Notes: generated by a model not told the origin, from the letters alone. Positions 16,029-26,177 are shown, counted from the first letter of the stretch. The stretch: 64,000 bases of DNA from Isosphaeraceae bacterium EP7 (GCA_038400315.1 CP151667.1:434001-498000), one strand, 5' to 3'. Translations and numbers: made by a program.

Positions 16029-17726
16029 ATGCGTCGTCGACAGTTCCTGGAAGGTTGCGGACTGGGGCTGACGGGGCTGCTGGCCGCGGAGTCGGGGCTT
16101 GCTCCGGCGGCCATGGTCCTGGATGGGCTCGCGGGGGCCGAGATCGCCGCGGATCTCGTCATCGTCGGCGCGGGAGTGGGCGGGTGCGCGGCGGCCCTGG
16201 CGGCCCTGAAGGCGGGCAAGACGGTCGTGATGACCGACCCGACAGACTGGGTCGGCGGCCAGCTCACCCAGCAGGCGGTGCCCCCCGACGAGCATCCCTG
16301 GATCGAGCAGTTCGGCGGCAATGCCTCGTATTTCGCGTTCCGGCGGGGCGTGCGCGACTACTATCGCCGGCACTACCCCCTGACGGCTGAGGCCTCCGCT
16401 CGCCTGAACTTGAACCCGGGCAATGGGACGGTCTCCAAGCTCTGCCACGAGCCTCGAGTTGCGCTCGCGGTGCTGACGGAGATGCTCGCCCCCTATGCCT
16501 CGGGCGGCCGGCTGATTGTGCTCCTGGAGCACGAGCCGGTCGCGGCCGACGTCCAGGGCGATCGCGTCCGCGCCGTCACCGTGAAGCATTCGCCTACCGG
16601 CCGATCCCGCACCCTGGTCGCCCCCTATTTCCTCGACGCGTCGGAGCTGGGCGACCTGCTGCCGCTGGCCGGCGTCGAGTTCGTCACGGGCTTCGAGGCC
16701 AAGGGCGAGACCGGCGACCTGAGCGCCCCGGACGTCGCGCAGCCCGAGAATCAGCAGTCGTTCACGTGCTGCTTCGCCATGGACCACGTCCAGGGGGAGG
16801 ACCACACGGTCGACAGGCCGGCCGAATACGCATTCTGGCGCGACTATGTGCCGAAGCTCACCCCCGCCTGGCCGGGCAAGCTGTTCGGCGACGCCTCCGA
16901 CCCCAAGACGCTCAAGGGCCGCACGCTCATCTTCGACCCCACCGGCGAGGGCAAGGGGTTCTGGAACTACCGCCGGATTGCCGACGCCCGCAACTTCGCC
17001 CCCGGCACGTATCCCGGCGGCATGACGCTCGTGAACTGGCCCCAGAACGACTACTGGCTGGGCAACCTCATCGGCGTGACCCCGGACGAGGCCAAGGCGC
17101 ACGTCGCCCGCGCCAAGCAGCTCAGCCTGTCCTTGCTCTATTGGCTCCAGACCGAGTTCCCCCGTCCCGACGGCGGCGCCGGCTACAAGGGGCTGCGGCT
17201 CAGGCCCGACGTGGTGGGGACCGCCGACGGCCTGGCAAAATATCCTTATATCCGCGAATCCAGGCGCATCCGGGCCGAGTTCACCGTGCTCGAGAAGCAC
17301 GTCGGCACCGAGGCCCGGCGCGCCGCACTGGGTCGTGAGGACGTGACGGCCGAGGCGTTCGGCGACTCTGTGGGAATCGGCAGCTACCGGATCGATCTGC
17401 ACCCCAGCACGGGCGGGAATAACTACATCGACGTCAGCTCGCTGCCGTTCCAGGTCCCGCTGGGCTCGCTCATCCCGCGCCGGGTGGAGAACGTCCTGGC
17501 CGCGTGCAAGAACCTGGGCGTGACCCACATCACCAACGGCTGCTATCGCCTGCACCCCGTCGAGTGGGCCATCGGCGAGGCCGCCGGCGCCCTGGCGGCC
17601 TTCTGCCTCGACCGCAAGCTTTCACCCCGCGCCGTCCGCAACACCCAGCCGCGGCTCCGCGAATTTCAGGCGAGCCTCACCGCGCGGGGCGTCGAACTGG
17701 ACTGGCCCAAGCTCACTCCTCGCTGA
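16029..17726 (+). CDS. Exported FAD-dependent oxidoreductase
   Basis: A 565-residue flavoprotein of the FAD_oxidored type. The N-terminus MRRRQFLEGCGLGLTGLLAA resembles a Tat-type signal with Arg residues before a hydrophobic segment. The dinucleotide-binding fold follows: DLVIVGAGVGGCAAAL at about 42-57. Further landmarks are DWVGGQLTQQAVPPDEHP, FLDASELGDLLPLAG and, near the end, NGCYRLHPVEWAIGEAAG. Planctomycetes carry many of these next to sulfatases or DUF1549 genes, with unknown substrates. The upstream in-frame extension from 15885 is rejected because it has no coherent protein composition before residue 49. Confidence 0.82.
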   Translation: MRRRQFLEGCGLGLTGLLAAESGLAPAAMVLDGLAGAEIAADLVIVGAGVGGCAAALAALKAGKTVVMTDPTDWVGGQLTQQAVPPDEHPWIEQFGGNASYFAFRRGVRDYYRRHYPLTAEASARLNLNPGNGTVSKLCHEPRVALAVLTEMLAPYASGGRLIVLLEHEPVAADVQGDRVRAVTVKHSPTGRSRTLVAPYFLDASELGDLLPLAGVEFVTGFEAKGETGDLSAPDVAQPENQQSFTCCFAMDHVQGEDHTVDRPAEYAFWRDYVPKLTPAWPGKLFGDASDPKTLKGRTLIFDPTGEGKGFWNYRRIADARNFAPGTYPGGMTLVNWPQNDYWLGNLIGVTPDEAKAHVARAKQLSLSLLYWLQTEFPRPDGGAGYKGLRLRPDVVGTADGLAKYPYIRESRRIRAEFTVLEKHVGTEARRAALGREDVTAEAFGDSVGIGSYRIDLHPSTGGNNYIDVSSLPFQVPLGSLIPRRVENVLAACKNLGVTHITNGCYRLHPVEWAIGEAAGALAAFCLDRKLSPRAVRNTQPRLREFQASLTARGVELDWPKLTPR

Positions 17727-17744
17727 GCTTCAGCGTTGGTTCGC

Positions 17745-17975
17745 TCAGTATCCCGCACCCGACCACTCGTAATAAGGCGGCTCCAGGGTCCCCCCGTCGT
17801 ATCCCTCGGCGATCTGGCCGCGGATCATCGACAGCAGGGAATCGGCCAGGGCGTCGGTCAACGACGGCGAGGCGCCCAGGATCACCAACACGCCGCCCGG
17901 CTCAACCAGGCCACGCAGGACGACCTCGCCGGTCACTCGGTTCTCGACCAGGAAATCGGTCAGTTCATCTTCCAT
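17745..17975 (-). CDS. Small hypothetical protein next to serine protease
   Basis: A 76-residue protein (MEDELTDFLVENRV...) with a central hydrophobic part, GVLVILGASPSLTDALADSL, and a Tyr-rich end. Its start lies 11 nt inside the 3' end of the upstream minus-strand protease gene, so the two are probably translated together. I do not recognise the family. The hydrophobic part is interrupted by polar residues and is not a clear membrane span. It may be a partner or regulator of the protease, which is inference from the overlap. Confidence 0.55.
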   Translation of the reverse strand: MEDELTDFLVENRVTGEVVLRGLVEPGGVLVILGASPSLTDALADSLLSMIRGQIAEGYDGGTLEPPYYEWSGAGY

Positions 17976-18834
17976 GCGAGCGACTCCCCGCGGCCGTCGG
18001 TACGGGCACGATACGCCGCGCGCCGGGGGCAATCTCGCCTCGACGGAACGAGGCCGAGCGGTCGGCGAGCGGTATCTGCTCGGACTGCGCGATCAGGTCC
18101 ATCAGGCCTCGTTCCTGGAGCACCAGGCGGATGTTCGAGGCGCCCGCGAATACGCCCCGGGTCCGCCCCTCGTCGAATTCGGCCCGCCCCACGCAGACGC
18201 CGATGAGGAGGGCGTCCTGGTACAGGCCCCCTCCCGAACGGCCGTGCTCCGGGGCCTTGGTCGTGACCAGGAACGGGCGTTCTTCTTCTTTCTGCGTCAT
18301 GTCCAGCCAGGCGACGCCTCGCATGGTCGTGGACCATCGGCTGAGATTCGTCGCCAGGTCGATTCCCACCGAGGTGACCTTCGAGCCCTGGGCGGGCTCC
18401 TCATCGCCGGCCGTCAGCCGGGCCACATAAGGCAAGGCCCTCATCCCTCGGATGCGTACCACCGCGACGTCTCCGTGGCGGTCGTCCCCCACCCGATCCC
18501 CCTTGACGGCCATCGGCCGGGCACCCGCCGCGGCGGGCTCCGCCTCGCGGCCGAGGTTGTACCGATGCAGTTCGACGACGATCGGCTCGCGGCCGTTGAC
18601 GACGTGCGAGGCGGTCAGCACCAGGGTCTCGCCCGCGACAGACGCGATGATCGTGCCGCTGCCCACGGTCCTGCCCTGCCGGATGAGGACCGTCGGCCGG
18701 ATCGTCAGGTCATCTTCGGCGTTCGCCTTCGGGCTCGCGACGCCGCTTCCTGGAAGCTCGGCCGCGTGCGCGCCGGGCCCAGCCGCCAGCAATGCGAGCG
18801 CGAAGCCAATCGCGACGACGGATCGCTGTTGCAT
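17965..18834 (-). CDS. Secreted trypsin-like serine protease
   Basis: A 289-residue chymotrypsin-fold protease with a signal peptide (about 1-24, ending AHAA). The catalytic triad reads as His77 in TASHVV, Asp122 in HGDVAVVRI and Ser200 in GRSGGGLY. This matches the HtrA/DegP-like catalytic arrangement, but no PDZ domain follows; the C-terminal 70 residues contain LIGVCVGRAEFDEG and a helical, Arg-rich end. It probably acts in the periplasm. It overlaps the 76-residue gene at 17745 by 11 nt. Confidence 0.85.
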   Translation of the reverse strand: MQQRSVVAIGFALALLAAGPGAHAAELPGSGVASPKANAEDDLTIRPTVLIRQGRTVGSGTIIASVAGETLVLTASHVVNGREPIVVELHRYNLGREAEPAAAGARPMAVKGDRVGDDRHGDVAVVRIRGMRALPYVARLTAGDEEPAQGSKVTSVGIDLATNLSRWSTTMRGVAWLDMTQKEEERPFLVTTKAPEHGRSGGGLYQDALLIGVCVGRAEFDEGRTRGVFAGASNIRLVLQERGLMDLIAQSEQIPLADRSASFRRGEIAPGARRIVPVPTAAGSRSHGR

Positions 18835-19063
18835 GCCGCCCCTCAGGAATCGACCGAGTCAACGCTTACACACTCGATCGAGCGATTGTCGGCGAGTCAC
18901 CCCGCTCCGGCAAGGGTCACGCCCTGGATGTTGGCGACCGGGCAGCAGAGGCAGTTGGCCCTTTCGCCCGCCCCGAATCGCCGGCTTCGAACGGAGATGG
19001 CCCCCGCAGGTCGATTGCGGGGACCTTAAATCAGCGCGCTCGGCGGTTGCCGTGGCCCTCCGA

Positions 19064-19753
19064 TCAGCCGAAGACTCGAGGGATGTTGATGCTGTAGAAC
19101 TCGGCCTCGAGTTGCTCCAGCAGCAGGGCGAAGTTCAGGATGTTGATGTCGTTGGCAGCCGAGCTGACGTCATCGTAGCCTGGGGCCGGGCCGCCATTGA
19201 GGCTGGCGACGTACGGGCTGACGGCGTTGACGACCTGGCTGACCAGCAGGCCATTGGCGAACGAGTTGCCGTTCGGCAAGACCGGCGTATTCACCAGCGT
19301 GTTGAGGTAGCCCGCGTGGTAGGCTTCCGCCAGCGCGATCTGGTTGGCGATGAAGCGAGTCTGGGCGTCGAAGATGAAGAAATTGGCCCGCAGATAGGCC
19401 CCAACGCCGATGTTCTCGAACGCCTGGGACAGGCCGGCGAATTGCGCGGCGCTGCCGGCCACCAGGTTCTGGAACGTCGGCTTGGGCCGGGCATTCGCGC
19501 CCAGCAGCGAGGTCAGCACGGAGACGTGATTCGCCTCGTCGTTGCCGATCTCACGGAAGTTGCGGGAATTCCAGCCCGAGTACAGCGACGGAAGGGTGCC
19601 GAGGCTGCCCGCCTTCGCCACGCCACTCATCGCCAGGGCCGCCGGGATCGCCAGCGTCGAGCGCATCAGGAAGGACCGACGGCCACGGCCTGCGGCCGGC
19701 TCATCGACGACTTCGGACGTGGAGGACACTTCGCGGTCGAGTTCGTTCAGCAT
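19064..19753 (-). CDS. Tat-exported ferritin-like domain protein
   Basis: A 229-residue protein of the Ferritin_2 (PF13668) type. A twin-arginine-like segment, GRGRRSFLMRSTLAIPAALA, at about 22-41 suggests export. The mature part is helical with NDEANHVSVLTSLLGA, a second helix around FENIGVGAYL, then ALAEAYHAGYLNTL and LLLEQLEAEFYS. Glu and His in these helices could form a diiron site, but I cannot match each ligand with certainty. ATG 19753 is chosen as the start of coherent sequence; 22 further upstream residues are possible. Confidence 0.72.
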   Translation of the reverse strand: MLNELDREVSSTSEVVDEPAAGRGRRSFLMRSTLAIPAALAMSGVAKAGSLGTLPSLYSGWNSRNFREIGNDEANHVSVLTSLLGANARPKPTFQNLVAGSAAQFAGLSQAFENIGVGAYLRANFFIFDAQTRFIANQIALAEAYHAGYLNTLVNTPVLPNGNSFANGLLVSQVVNAVSPYVASLNGGPAPGYDDVSSAANDINILNFALLLEQLEAEFYSINIPRVFG

Positions 19754-20363
19754 GCTTGAATCTCTCTTGTTAGCTCGGTCGAGGTGTGGAGAGTCAACCC
19801 GGGCTGCCCATGAAGGCACCCAGGCCGGCGGTCATGTCCCGCCACGGGCAATCAAGAACGAGGGCAATGCGTGGAGATTTCGCGTGGATCCAACATCAGT
19901 CGAGCTTTCCCGCGACGATTCGTCGATCCGGGGAGTCGGCGCCGAGGATCCCACTCGCGCGCAGACAGATCGCCATGTATCTGATGTCGAAATCTCTGGA
20001 ATCGGCCGAGATGTCCAGCAATTGCTGCGCCGGGTGAGGGGATGCTCGGATTGAGAAACGCCCGCGGCTTCGAGAGGCGTGTCGTTCCGCGACGTTTCAA
20101 GGGCATCGCACGTCGCACGAGCGCGGTGATGTTCCGAATCGGGTCGGGCGGGGAAACCACCCCGTTGCACCGCTTCCCGCTCTTGCGCATTACGAAGCGC
20201 AGAAAACAATCACCTCTCGATTCGGCTTGCGTGTCCCCGAAGGTGATCGGGGTTCTGCCCCTCACCGGCTGGCACCGACCCGCTTCATGGCCGAGACGCC
20301 GGCCGGGTGGGATCGTCCCTCACTCCCTCGACTCGGCCCTGGCTCCTCGGCATCGATCCAGGA
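19754..20363. other. Gene-poor spacer, about 610 bp
   Basis: No reading frame here has convincing protein composition, and no RNA gene, repeat or hairpin was recognised. It contains the upstream region of the minus-strand ferritin-like gene and the downstream region of the minus-strand DUF2721 gene. Confidence 0.45.
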
Positions 20364-20987
20364 TCATTTGAGGAGGATGGACGTCTCGGGCGGCGGCTTC
20401 GAGCCCGAGGTTGGGCCGTCGACGGGCGGGGATGGGGCGAACGGGACGAGATCGCGGCCGTCGGCGCGGCGTCGGTCCTGTAATTCGCGGTAGAAGCGGA
20501 CCTCGCGGCGGTTCGATCGCAGCGCCTCCAACGCCTCACGGACCATATTCAGGCAGGCGACCAGCATCAGGGTCACGCCGACGAGCGCCGTCAGGGTGGG
20601 CAGGGCCACCAGCCTGTGGTTGCCGGCCAGCACGTCGAGCGCCAGGGAGAGGCTCGTCAGAATGAACGCGCCGAAGGCCAGGTACAGCATCGTCAGGGCG
20701 TAGCGGATCCGGTCGCTGCGCCAGATGAGCCGGCCAAGCTGATCATTGATGTGCGTCAGCCGGGTCGCGAGATAATCCAGCTTGGTGTCGCCCCGGCCGA
20801 TCGAGTCGCCCAGGTCGTTCAGCACGCGGATCCGGTCGACGATCCTCGACATCCGGTTGGACGTCGAGATGATCAGCGACCCGTTGGCCGTCAGGAAGAT
20901 CGCCGGAGTGATCATGGCCGACAGGGTTGCATACGTCGACGACGAGGAGGCGGAGAGGGGCATCAAACTCGGCGGGCCGTCGAACAT
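20364..20987 (-). CDS. DUF2721 family membrane protein
   Basis: A 207-residue membrane protein with a first hydrophobic segment around 15-35 (MITPAIFLTANGSLI), the family hallmark STSNRMSRIVDRIRVLNDL, and two further spans, MLYLAFGAFILTSLSLAL and LTALVGVTLMLVACLNMV. The C-terminus is polar with SNRREVRFYRELQDRRRA and a Pro-rich end. These are typical DUF2721 features; function is unknown. The start at 20987 is proposed from AGAGGA about 11 nt upstream; ATG 20963 or 21038 are alternatives. Confidence 0.75.
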   Translation of the reverse strand: MFDGPPSLMPLSASSSSTYATLSAMITPAIFLTANGSLIISTSNRMSRIVDRIRVLNDLGDSIGRGDTKLDYLATRLTHINDQLGRLIWRSDRIRYALTMLYLAFGAFILTSLSLALDVLAGNHRLVALPTLTALVGVTLMLVACLNMVREALEALRSNRREVRFYRELQDRRRADGRDLVPFAPSPPVDGPTSGSKPPPETSILLK

Positions 20988-21262
20988 CGGGGTCGGAGTC
21001 CTCTTTGCGCCTACGCCCGCCCGCTTCGTCCACGCCATTCCACGCCGGGCCGGCGATCGCGCTTCGAGTCTGTCGCCCCAGGTCCCCCGCGTCCAGCCCT
21101 CCCGGGCCACTTGCCGGCCAGATTGAGCGTTGGACCCCGGGACGACGGACGGCAGGTGCATCGCCGCGCCAATTTGTTTAGGATCTGTTGAACACGATCG
21201 GTCGATTGAGGAAGGTCGCTCTCAGCCCGAGAACCGCGACGCCGGCCCGGAGCATCGATCCC

Positions 21263-24200
21263 ATGCCGCCAGAGGTTTCCCGAGCCGATCGGGGTCGTTC
21301 CGCCCGGCCGTTCCTCCAGATCGGCGCCTTCGCGGCGGTCCTCCTCGCCCGCGTGGCCGCCGCAGCCGAGGACGAGGCGTCGCGGCGTTCGTTCTTCGAG
21401 TCCAAGATCCGGCCCGTGTTGGCCATCCACTGCTATGACTGCCACGGCGCGTCCAAACAGGCGGGAGGTCTGCGGGTCGACTGGAAGGGTGGCCTGATCG
21501 AGGGGGGCGATTCCGGCCCGTCCGTCGAGCCGGGGGACGCCGACGGGAGCCTGCTCGTCCGGGTCATGGAGCATGCTGAGCCCGGCCTCGAGATGCCCCA
21601 GAAGGCCCCGAAATTGCCCGAGTCCGCCCTCAAAGACCTCCGTGATTGGGTCATGTCCGGGGCATACGACCCCCGCGACGTCGCGCCCTCTCCCGAGGAT
21701 TCAGGCCGCCAGGAGTGGGAAGCCAAGCTCGGGGAACGCCGGTCCTGGTGGAGCCTCCAGCCCATCGCCCGACCGGCCGTCCCTTCGACCCGCGACGCCC
21801 GCTGGCCGGAGGGGCCCGTCGACCGCTTCGTCCTGGCGAAGCTCGAACGAGCGGGCCTCGCCCCGTCGGCCCCGGCCGATCGGGCGCCCCTGGCTCGCCG
21901 GCTCGCCTTCGTGCTGACGGGCCTTCCTCCAGGCGAGGACATGATCAGGTCATTCGTCGGAGACAGCTCGCCCGAAGCCTATGAGCGGCTGGTCGACCGA
22001 CTCCTCGACTCGCCCCACTTCGGCGAGCATTGGGCTAGGCACTGGATGGACGTGGTGCGCTACGGCGACACCTACGGTTATGAGTGGGACATCCCCGCGA
22101 AAGGGGCCTGGCGCTATCGAGACTATCTCGTCCGCGCCTTCAACGCCGACATCCCGTTCGACCAGTTGACCCGCGAACAGATCGCCGGCGACCTGCTGGA
22201 GCGGCCCAGGCTCGACCCCGCCGGCGAGACGAACGAGTCGCTCATCGGCCCCATGTTCCTCCAGATGGGCGAGAACCGGCACGGCGACAGCGCCCAGTTC
22301 GACGGCATCCATCAGGAGATGGTGCACAACAAGATCGACGCCTTCTCCAAGGCCTTTCAGGGGACGACCGTCGGCTGCGCCCGCTGCCACGATCACAAGA
22401 TCGATGCCGTCTCCCAGCGCGATTACTACGCCCTGGCCGGCGCCTTCATGAGCCCTCGGTGGGTCACCCATACGCTCGACACCCCTGCCCGAGGCGCCCG
22501 GGCGCTCGACGAGCTGAGACGGCTGAAGGGCCCGTTGCGCCGGGCTCTCGCGGATTGGTGGCTGGGCGAATCTCGCGGCTGGGCCGGGGAGTTGCTCGCG
22601 ACGCCATCCCCCTCCGACGCGCCGACCGCCTGGGGGCGAGCCACGTCCGCAGCCGGCGCAGAGCCCCCCTGGGAGCATCCACTGCGGGCCTGGGTCGCGC
22701 TCGCCAAGGTGGCCCGTGACAAGGGGGACCTTGCCGCCGCATGGTCCTCGATCGCCGCTGGTTACGCCGGGGAGCACAAAACGCGTGCGGATGACAACGC
22801 CTCGAAATTCAAGGTCGTCGCCGACTTCTCCAAGGGGCTTCCCCCGGGTTGGTCGGTCGACGGAGTCGGACTCCGCGACGGGCCCGTCCGTCCCGGAGAC
22901 TTCGTCGTCGCGCTCGAAGGGCCGGCGGCCCTCGTCGCCGTTCTGCCGGGCGGCCTGTTCACCAATGCGCTCTCGCCCAGGCTCAACGGCGCGCTGAGAT
23001 CGCCCTATCTGAAGTCGCTTCCCGCCGCCTGGCTGAGCCTGGAGACATGCGGGGCCGAGTTCGCGGCCGAACGCACCGTGGTCGACAACGCGTTCCTTAC
23101 CGAGCGGCAGGAATATCTCGCGCGGCCCGCCCCGGCCTGGTCGACCGTCCCCCCCCTGCCCGAGCTGGCCGGGCGCAACGTCTACCGCGAGCTGGCGACG
23201 AAGACGAGCAACCCGAACTTCCCGCCCCGCGTCGGCCTCGGCGGCGCCTGCACCGACGCGCAGGCGGCCGATCCCAGGAGTTGGTTCGGCGTCACCCGAG
23301 CCGTCGTCGGCAGCGCCCAGGGAACGCCCCGCGACGATCTCGCCCAATTCCTCCCGCTCTTCGAGGGGCCCGCACCCACGACCCTGGCCGAGGTGGCCGC
23401 CAGGTATTCACGCTGGTGCCGCGCCTCGCTGGAGCGCTGGGCCGGCGACGAGGCGACCGACCACGACGCGATCAGACTGAACTGGCTCCTGACGCAAGGC
23501 ATGCTGACCAACCGATGGGATGGCCCTGCTCCGTTCGGGATCCGCGACCTGGTGAACGCCTACCGGGCGGCCGAACGCCTGGTGCCCGACCCTCAGACCG
23601 TCAATGGCCTTGCCGACCTCGACGACGGCGAGAACTATCGCCTCAACGTCCGAGGCGAGTACGACAAGCTCGGCGCGGCCGTGCCACGTGGCTATCTGGG
23701 CGTGCTGGCCGAGGGCCGCTCGGCCCCGGAGTTCTCGGACCGCAGGAGCGGACGACTCGAACTGGCCGAACGCGTCGCCTCGGCCGACAACCCCCTGACG
23801 GCGCGGGTCTACGCCAACCGGGTCTGGCAGTGGGTTTTTGGCACTGGAATCGTCGCCACGCCCGACGACTTCGGCAAGCTCGGCGACCCGCCGTCGAACC
23901 CCGAGCTGCTCGACTGGCTGGCCGCGCGGCTCGTCGATCGAGGCTGGTCGACGAAGGCCCTGGTTCGCGAACTGGTCCTGACCGCCACCTTCCGCCAGGG
24001 GAGCATCGCTGCGCCAGGTGCCACCGAGGTCGACCCCGGCAACCGCCTGCTCCACCACGCTCCCCTGCGGCGTCTGGAGGCCGAGTCGGTCCGAGACGCG
24101 ATCCTCGCGGCCTCGGGGCGGCTCGATTTGCGGCTCTCCGGCCCGACGATCGACCCCCACAGGGCGAACGAAGACCCCCAGAAACGCCTCGTCTCCGGGC

Positions 24201-24625
24201 CGCTCGATGGCGACGGCCGCCGTTCGCTCTATATCAAGTCGACCTTGATGGAACCGCCCAGGTTCCTGGCGACGTTCAACCAGCCCCCGCCCAAGATCCC
24301 GGCCGGCCGCCGCGACCTGACCAACGTTCCCGCCCAGGCCCTCGCCCTGCTCAACGACCCATTCGTCCAGGGACAGGCCAGGCTCTGGGGAGAACGCCTC
24401 GCCGCGGGACCGCCCGCGTCGGTCGATGCGCGGCTGACGACGATGTTCAACCTGGCCTTCGGCCGACCGCCGAGGGCCGACGAGCTTGGCCGCTGGGCGG
24501 GCCTGGTCGACGCTCTCGCCCGCGGGCGTGGGGTCGGCCCTCACGACGTGCCGACGTGCGCGCCGGTCTGGTCCGACGTGGCGCATACGCTGTTCAATAC
24601 CAAGGAATTCCTCTACCTCCGCTGA
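21263..24625 (+). CDS. PSCyt1-DUF1549-DUF1553 planctomycete cytochrome-like protein
   Basis: A large secreted protein of 1120 residues with the standard planctomycete domain order. After a hydrophobic leader (about 18-36) comes a PSCyt1 cytochrome c-like domain with heme motif CYDCH (Cys57, Cys60, His61), then DUF1549 with FGEHWARHWMDVVRYGDT and CARCHDHK, and finally DUF1553 with ANRVWQWVFGTGIV and PRFLATFNQP. It probably binds heme c and pairs with the DUF1501 protein encoded 65 nt downstream. An in-frame TTG at 21188 is a possible earlier start; ATG 21263 puts the leader near the N-terminus. The biological role of the family is not settled. Confidence 0.88.
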   Translation: MPPEVSRADRGRSARPFLQIGAFAAVLLARVAAAAEDEASRRSFFESKIRPVLAIHCYDCHGASKQAGGLRVDWKGGLIEGGDSGPSVEPGDADGSLLVRVMEHAEPGLEMPQKAPKLPESALKDLRDWVMSGAYDPRDVAPSPEDSGRQEWEAKLGERRSWWSLQPIARPAVPSTRDARWPEGPVDRFVLAKLERAGLAPSAPADRAPLARRLAFVLTGLPPGEDMIRSFVGDSSPEAYERLVDRLLDSPHFGEHWARHWMDVVRYGDTYGYEWDIPAKGAWRYRDYLVRAFNADIPFDQLTREQIAGDLLERPRLDPAGETNESLIGPMFLQMGENRHGDSAQFDGIHQEMVHNKIDAFSKAFQGTTVGCARCHDHKIDAVSQRDYYALAGAFMSPRWVTHTLDTPARGARALDELRRLKGPLRRALADWWLGESRGWAGELLATPSPSDAPTAWGRATSAAGAEPPWEHPLRAWVALAKVARDKGDLAAAWSSIAAGYAGEHKTRADDNASKFKVVADFSKGLPPGWSVDGVGLRDGPVRPGDFVVALEGPAALVAVLPGGLFTNALSPRLNGALRSPYLKSLPAAWLSLETCGAEFAAERTVVDNAFLTERQEYLARPAPAWSTVPPLPELAGRNVYRELATKTSNPNFPPRVGLGGACTDAQAADPRSWFGVTRAVVGSAQGTPRDDLAQFLPLFEGPAPTTLAEVAARYSRWCRASLERWAGDEATDHDAIRLNWLLTQGMLTNRWDGPAPFGIRDLVNAYRAAERLVPDPQTVNGLADLDDGENYRLNVRGEYDKLGAAVPRGYLGVLAEGRSAPEFSDRRSGRLELAERVASADNPLTARVYANRVWQWVFGTGIVATPDDFGKLGDPPSNPELLDWLAARLVDRGWSTKALVRELVLTATFRQGSIAAPGATEVDPGNRLLHHAPLRRLEAESVRDAILAASGRLDLRLSGPTIDPHRANEDPQKRLVSGPLDGDGRRSLYIKSTLMEPPRFLATFNQPPPKIPAGRRDLTNVPAQALALLNDPFVQGQARLWGERLAAGPPASVDARLTTMFNLAFGRPPRADELGRWAGLVDALARGRGVGPHDVPTCAPVWSDVAHTLFNTKEFLYLR

Positions 24626-24690
24626 CCGCGAAGGGCCCCCGACGAGCAACCTCGCCCGGCGCCGGAACCAGAGAGATCGGAAGTCCATCC

Positions 24691-26112
24691 ATGAACGAAA
24701 CCCCCTGCCCTGGACATGGCAACCGTCGCCTCCGGTCCCGCCGCGAGTTCCTCAACTCCGCCTCGTGCGGCTTCGGCATGCTGGCGCTGGCCGGGCTGAT
24801 GAACGAAGAGGCCCGCGCCTCGGGGGGCGCTCCCCCACGCGCCCGCAGCGTCATCTTCTGCTTCATGGATGGCGGCCCCAGCCACGTCGACACGTTCGAC
24901 CCCAAGCCGGCGCTGGCCAAACATCAAGGGAAGCCCATCGGCGAGGCGGCCGTCTCCAAGAAGTCGCAGTCGGCCGCCAGCCGGGTCTGGCTGGGTAGCC
25001 CCTGGACGTTCCGCCAGCGTTGCCAGAGCGGGCTCTGGGTCAGCGATCTGCTGCCGCACCTCGCCGGGGTCGCCGATGACCTCTGCGTCGTCCGCTCGAT
25101 CGTCGGCGAGCAGCCGCTGCACGGCCAGCAGAGCCTCTTGCTGCATACGGGGCGCGTGACCGGCCAGGCGCCCAGCTTCGGCTCGTGGGTTTCCTACGGC
25201 CTCGCCACCGGCAACGCCAACTTGCCGGGATATGTGCTGCTGAACAACGACTGGATTCCCAACGGCGGCCTCGAGAACTTCGCCCCCGCCTTCCTCCCCG
25301 CCGTCCACGGCGCGACGATGATCCGGTCGAAAGGTGTCCCGGTCGACGACATCGTCCCGGCCGACTCCTCGGTCATCCAGCGTCTGAAGCTCGACCTGCT
25401 CGCGGCCCAGGATCGTTCCTTCGCCGCGGAGTCGACCGACGGGGCCGCCGTCGAGTCGGCGATCCAGAACTACGAGGCCGCGTTCCGCATGCAGTCGTCC
25501 GTCCCCGAGGTCGCCGAGGTCGCCGGCGAGTCCGCCGAGACCCGCCGCCTCTACGGACTCGATCGCCCCGACGACTACCAGAAGTTCTATGCCCTGCAAT
25601 GCTTGCGTGCCCGCCGCCTGGTGGAGCGAGGCGTCCGGTTCGTCGAGATCACCTGCCCGCTGACCCACGCCAATAACTCACCCTGGGACCAGCACGGAGA
25701 GTTGAAGAAGTACCACAACGAGAATGCGATGATCACCGACCAGCCCGTCGCCGCGCTCATCGCCGACCTCAAACGCCGGGGCCTTCTCGACTCCACCGTC
25801 GTCGTCTGGGCCGGCGAGATGGGCCGGACCCCGCACACTGGGGTCGTCAGCGAGACGGCGGGCCGCGATCACCACGTCAACGGTTACACCGTCGTCCTGG
25901 CCGGCGGCGGTTTCAAGGGTGGCAGTACCTTCGGCGCGACCGACGAATTCGGCAACTCCGTCGCCGAGAACCCGCTCACCATCCATGACATCCACGCGAC
26001 CGTCCTGCACCAGCTCGGCCTGGACCACGAGGCCCTCACCTTCCGCTACGGAGGCCGGGACCACAGCCTCACCGACGTCCACGGCCGCGTCGTCCGAGAG
26101 ATCCTCGCCTAA
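24691..26112 (+). CDS. DUF1501 family exported protein
   Basis: A 473-residue protein of the DUF1501 family, related in fold to sulfatases and phosphatases. A Tat-like leader with SRREFLNSASCGFGMLALAG (about 16-35) is followed by IFCFMDGGPSHVDTFDPKP (metal-site region), EITCPLTHANNSPWDQH, VVVWAGEMGRTPHT and GRDHHVNGYTVVLAGGGFKGG. These Asp/His motifs suit a two-metal hydrolase site. It is the usual downstream partner of a DUF1549/DUF1553 protein, as here. The ATG at 24691 is the first of the coherent reading; the long upstream open frame is a shadow of the previous gene. Confidence 0.9.
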   Translation: MNETPCPGHGNRRLRSRREFLNSASCGFGMLALAGLMNEEARASGGAPPRARSVIFCFMDGGPSHVDTFDPKPALAKHQGKPIGEAAVSKKSQSAASRVWLGSPWTFRQRCQSGLWVSDLLPHLAGVADDLCVVRSIVGEQPLHGQQSLLLHTGRVTGQAPSFGSWVSYGLATGNANLPGYVLLNNDWIPNGGLENFAPAFLPAVHGATMIRSKGVPVDDIVPADSSVIQRLKLDLLAAQDRSFAAESTDGAAVESAIQNYEAAFRMQSSVPEVAEVAGESAETRRLYGLDRPDDYQKFYALQCLRARRLVERGVRFVEITCPLTHANNSPWDQHGELKKYHNENAMITDQPVAALIADLKRRGLLDSTVVVWAGEMGRTPHTGVVSETAGRDHHVNGYTVVLAGGGFKGGSTFGATDEFGNSVAENPLTIHDIHATVLHQLGLDHEALTFRYGGRDHSLTDVHGRVVREILA

Positions 26113-26177
26113 GGGGGCGGGCAACGATCACGCGGCCAATTTCGCCGTCATTCGTTGGATGGCGGAGCTGGAAGCCG

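Noticed and set aside
22849-24690. Long in-frame extension upstream of the DUF1501 gene
   Set aside because: It runs through the DUF1553 gene in another frame and is Arg/Pro-rich without domain features; the true protein starts at 24691.
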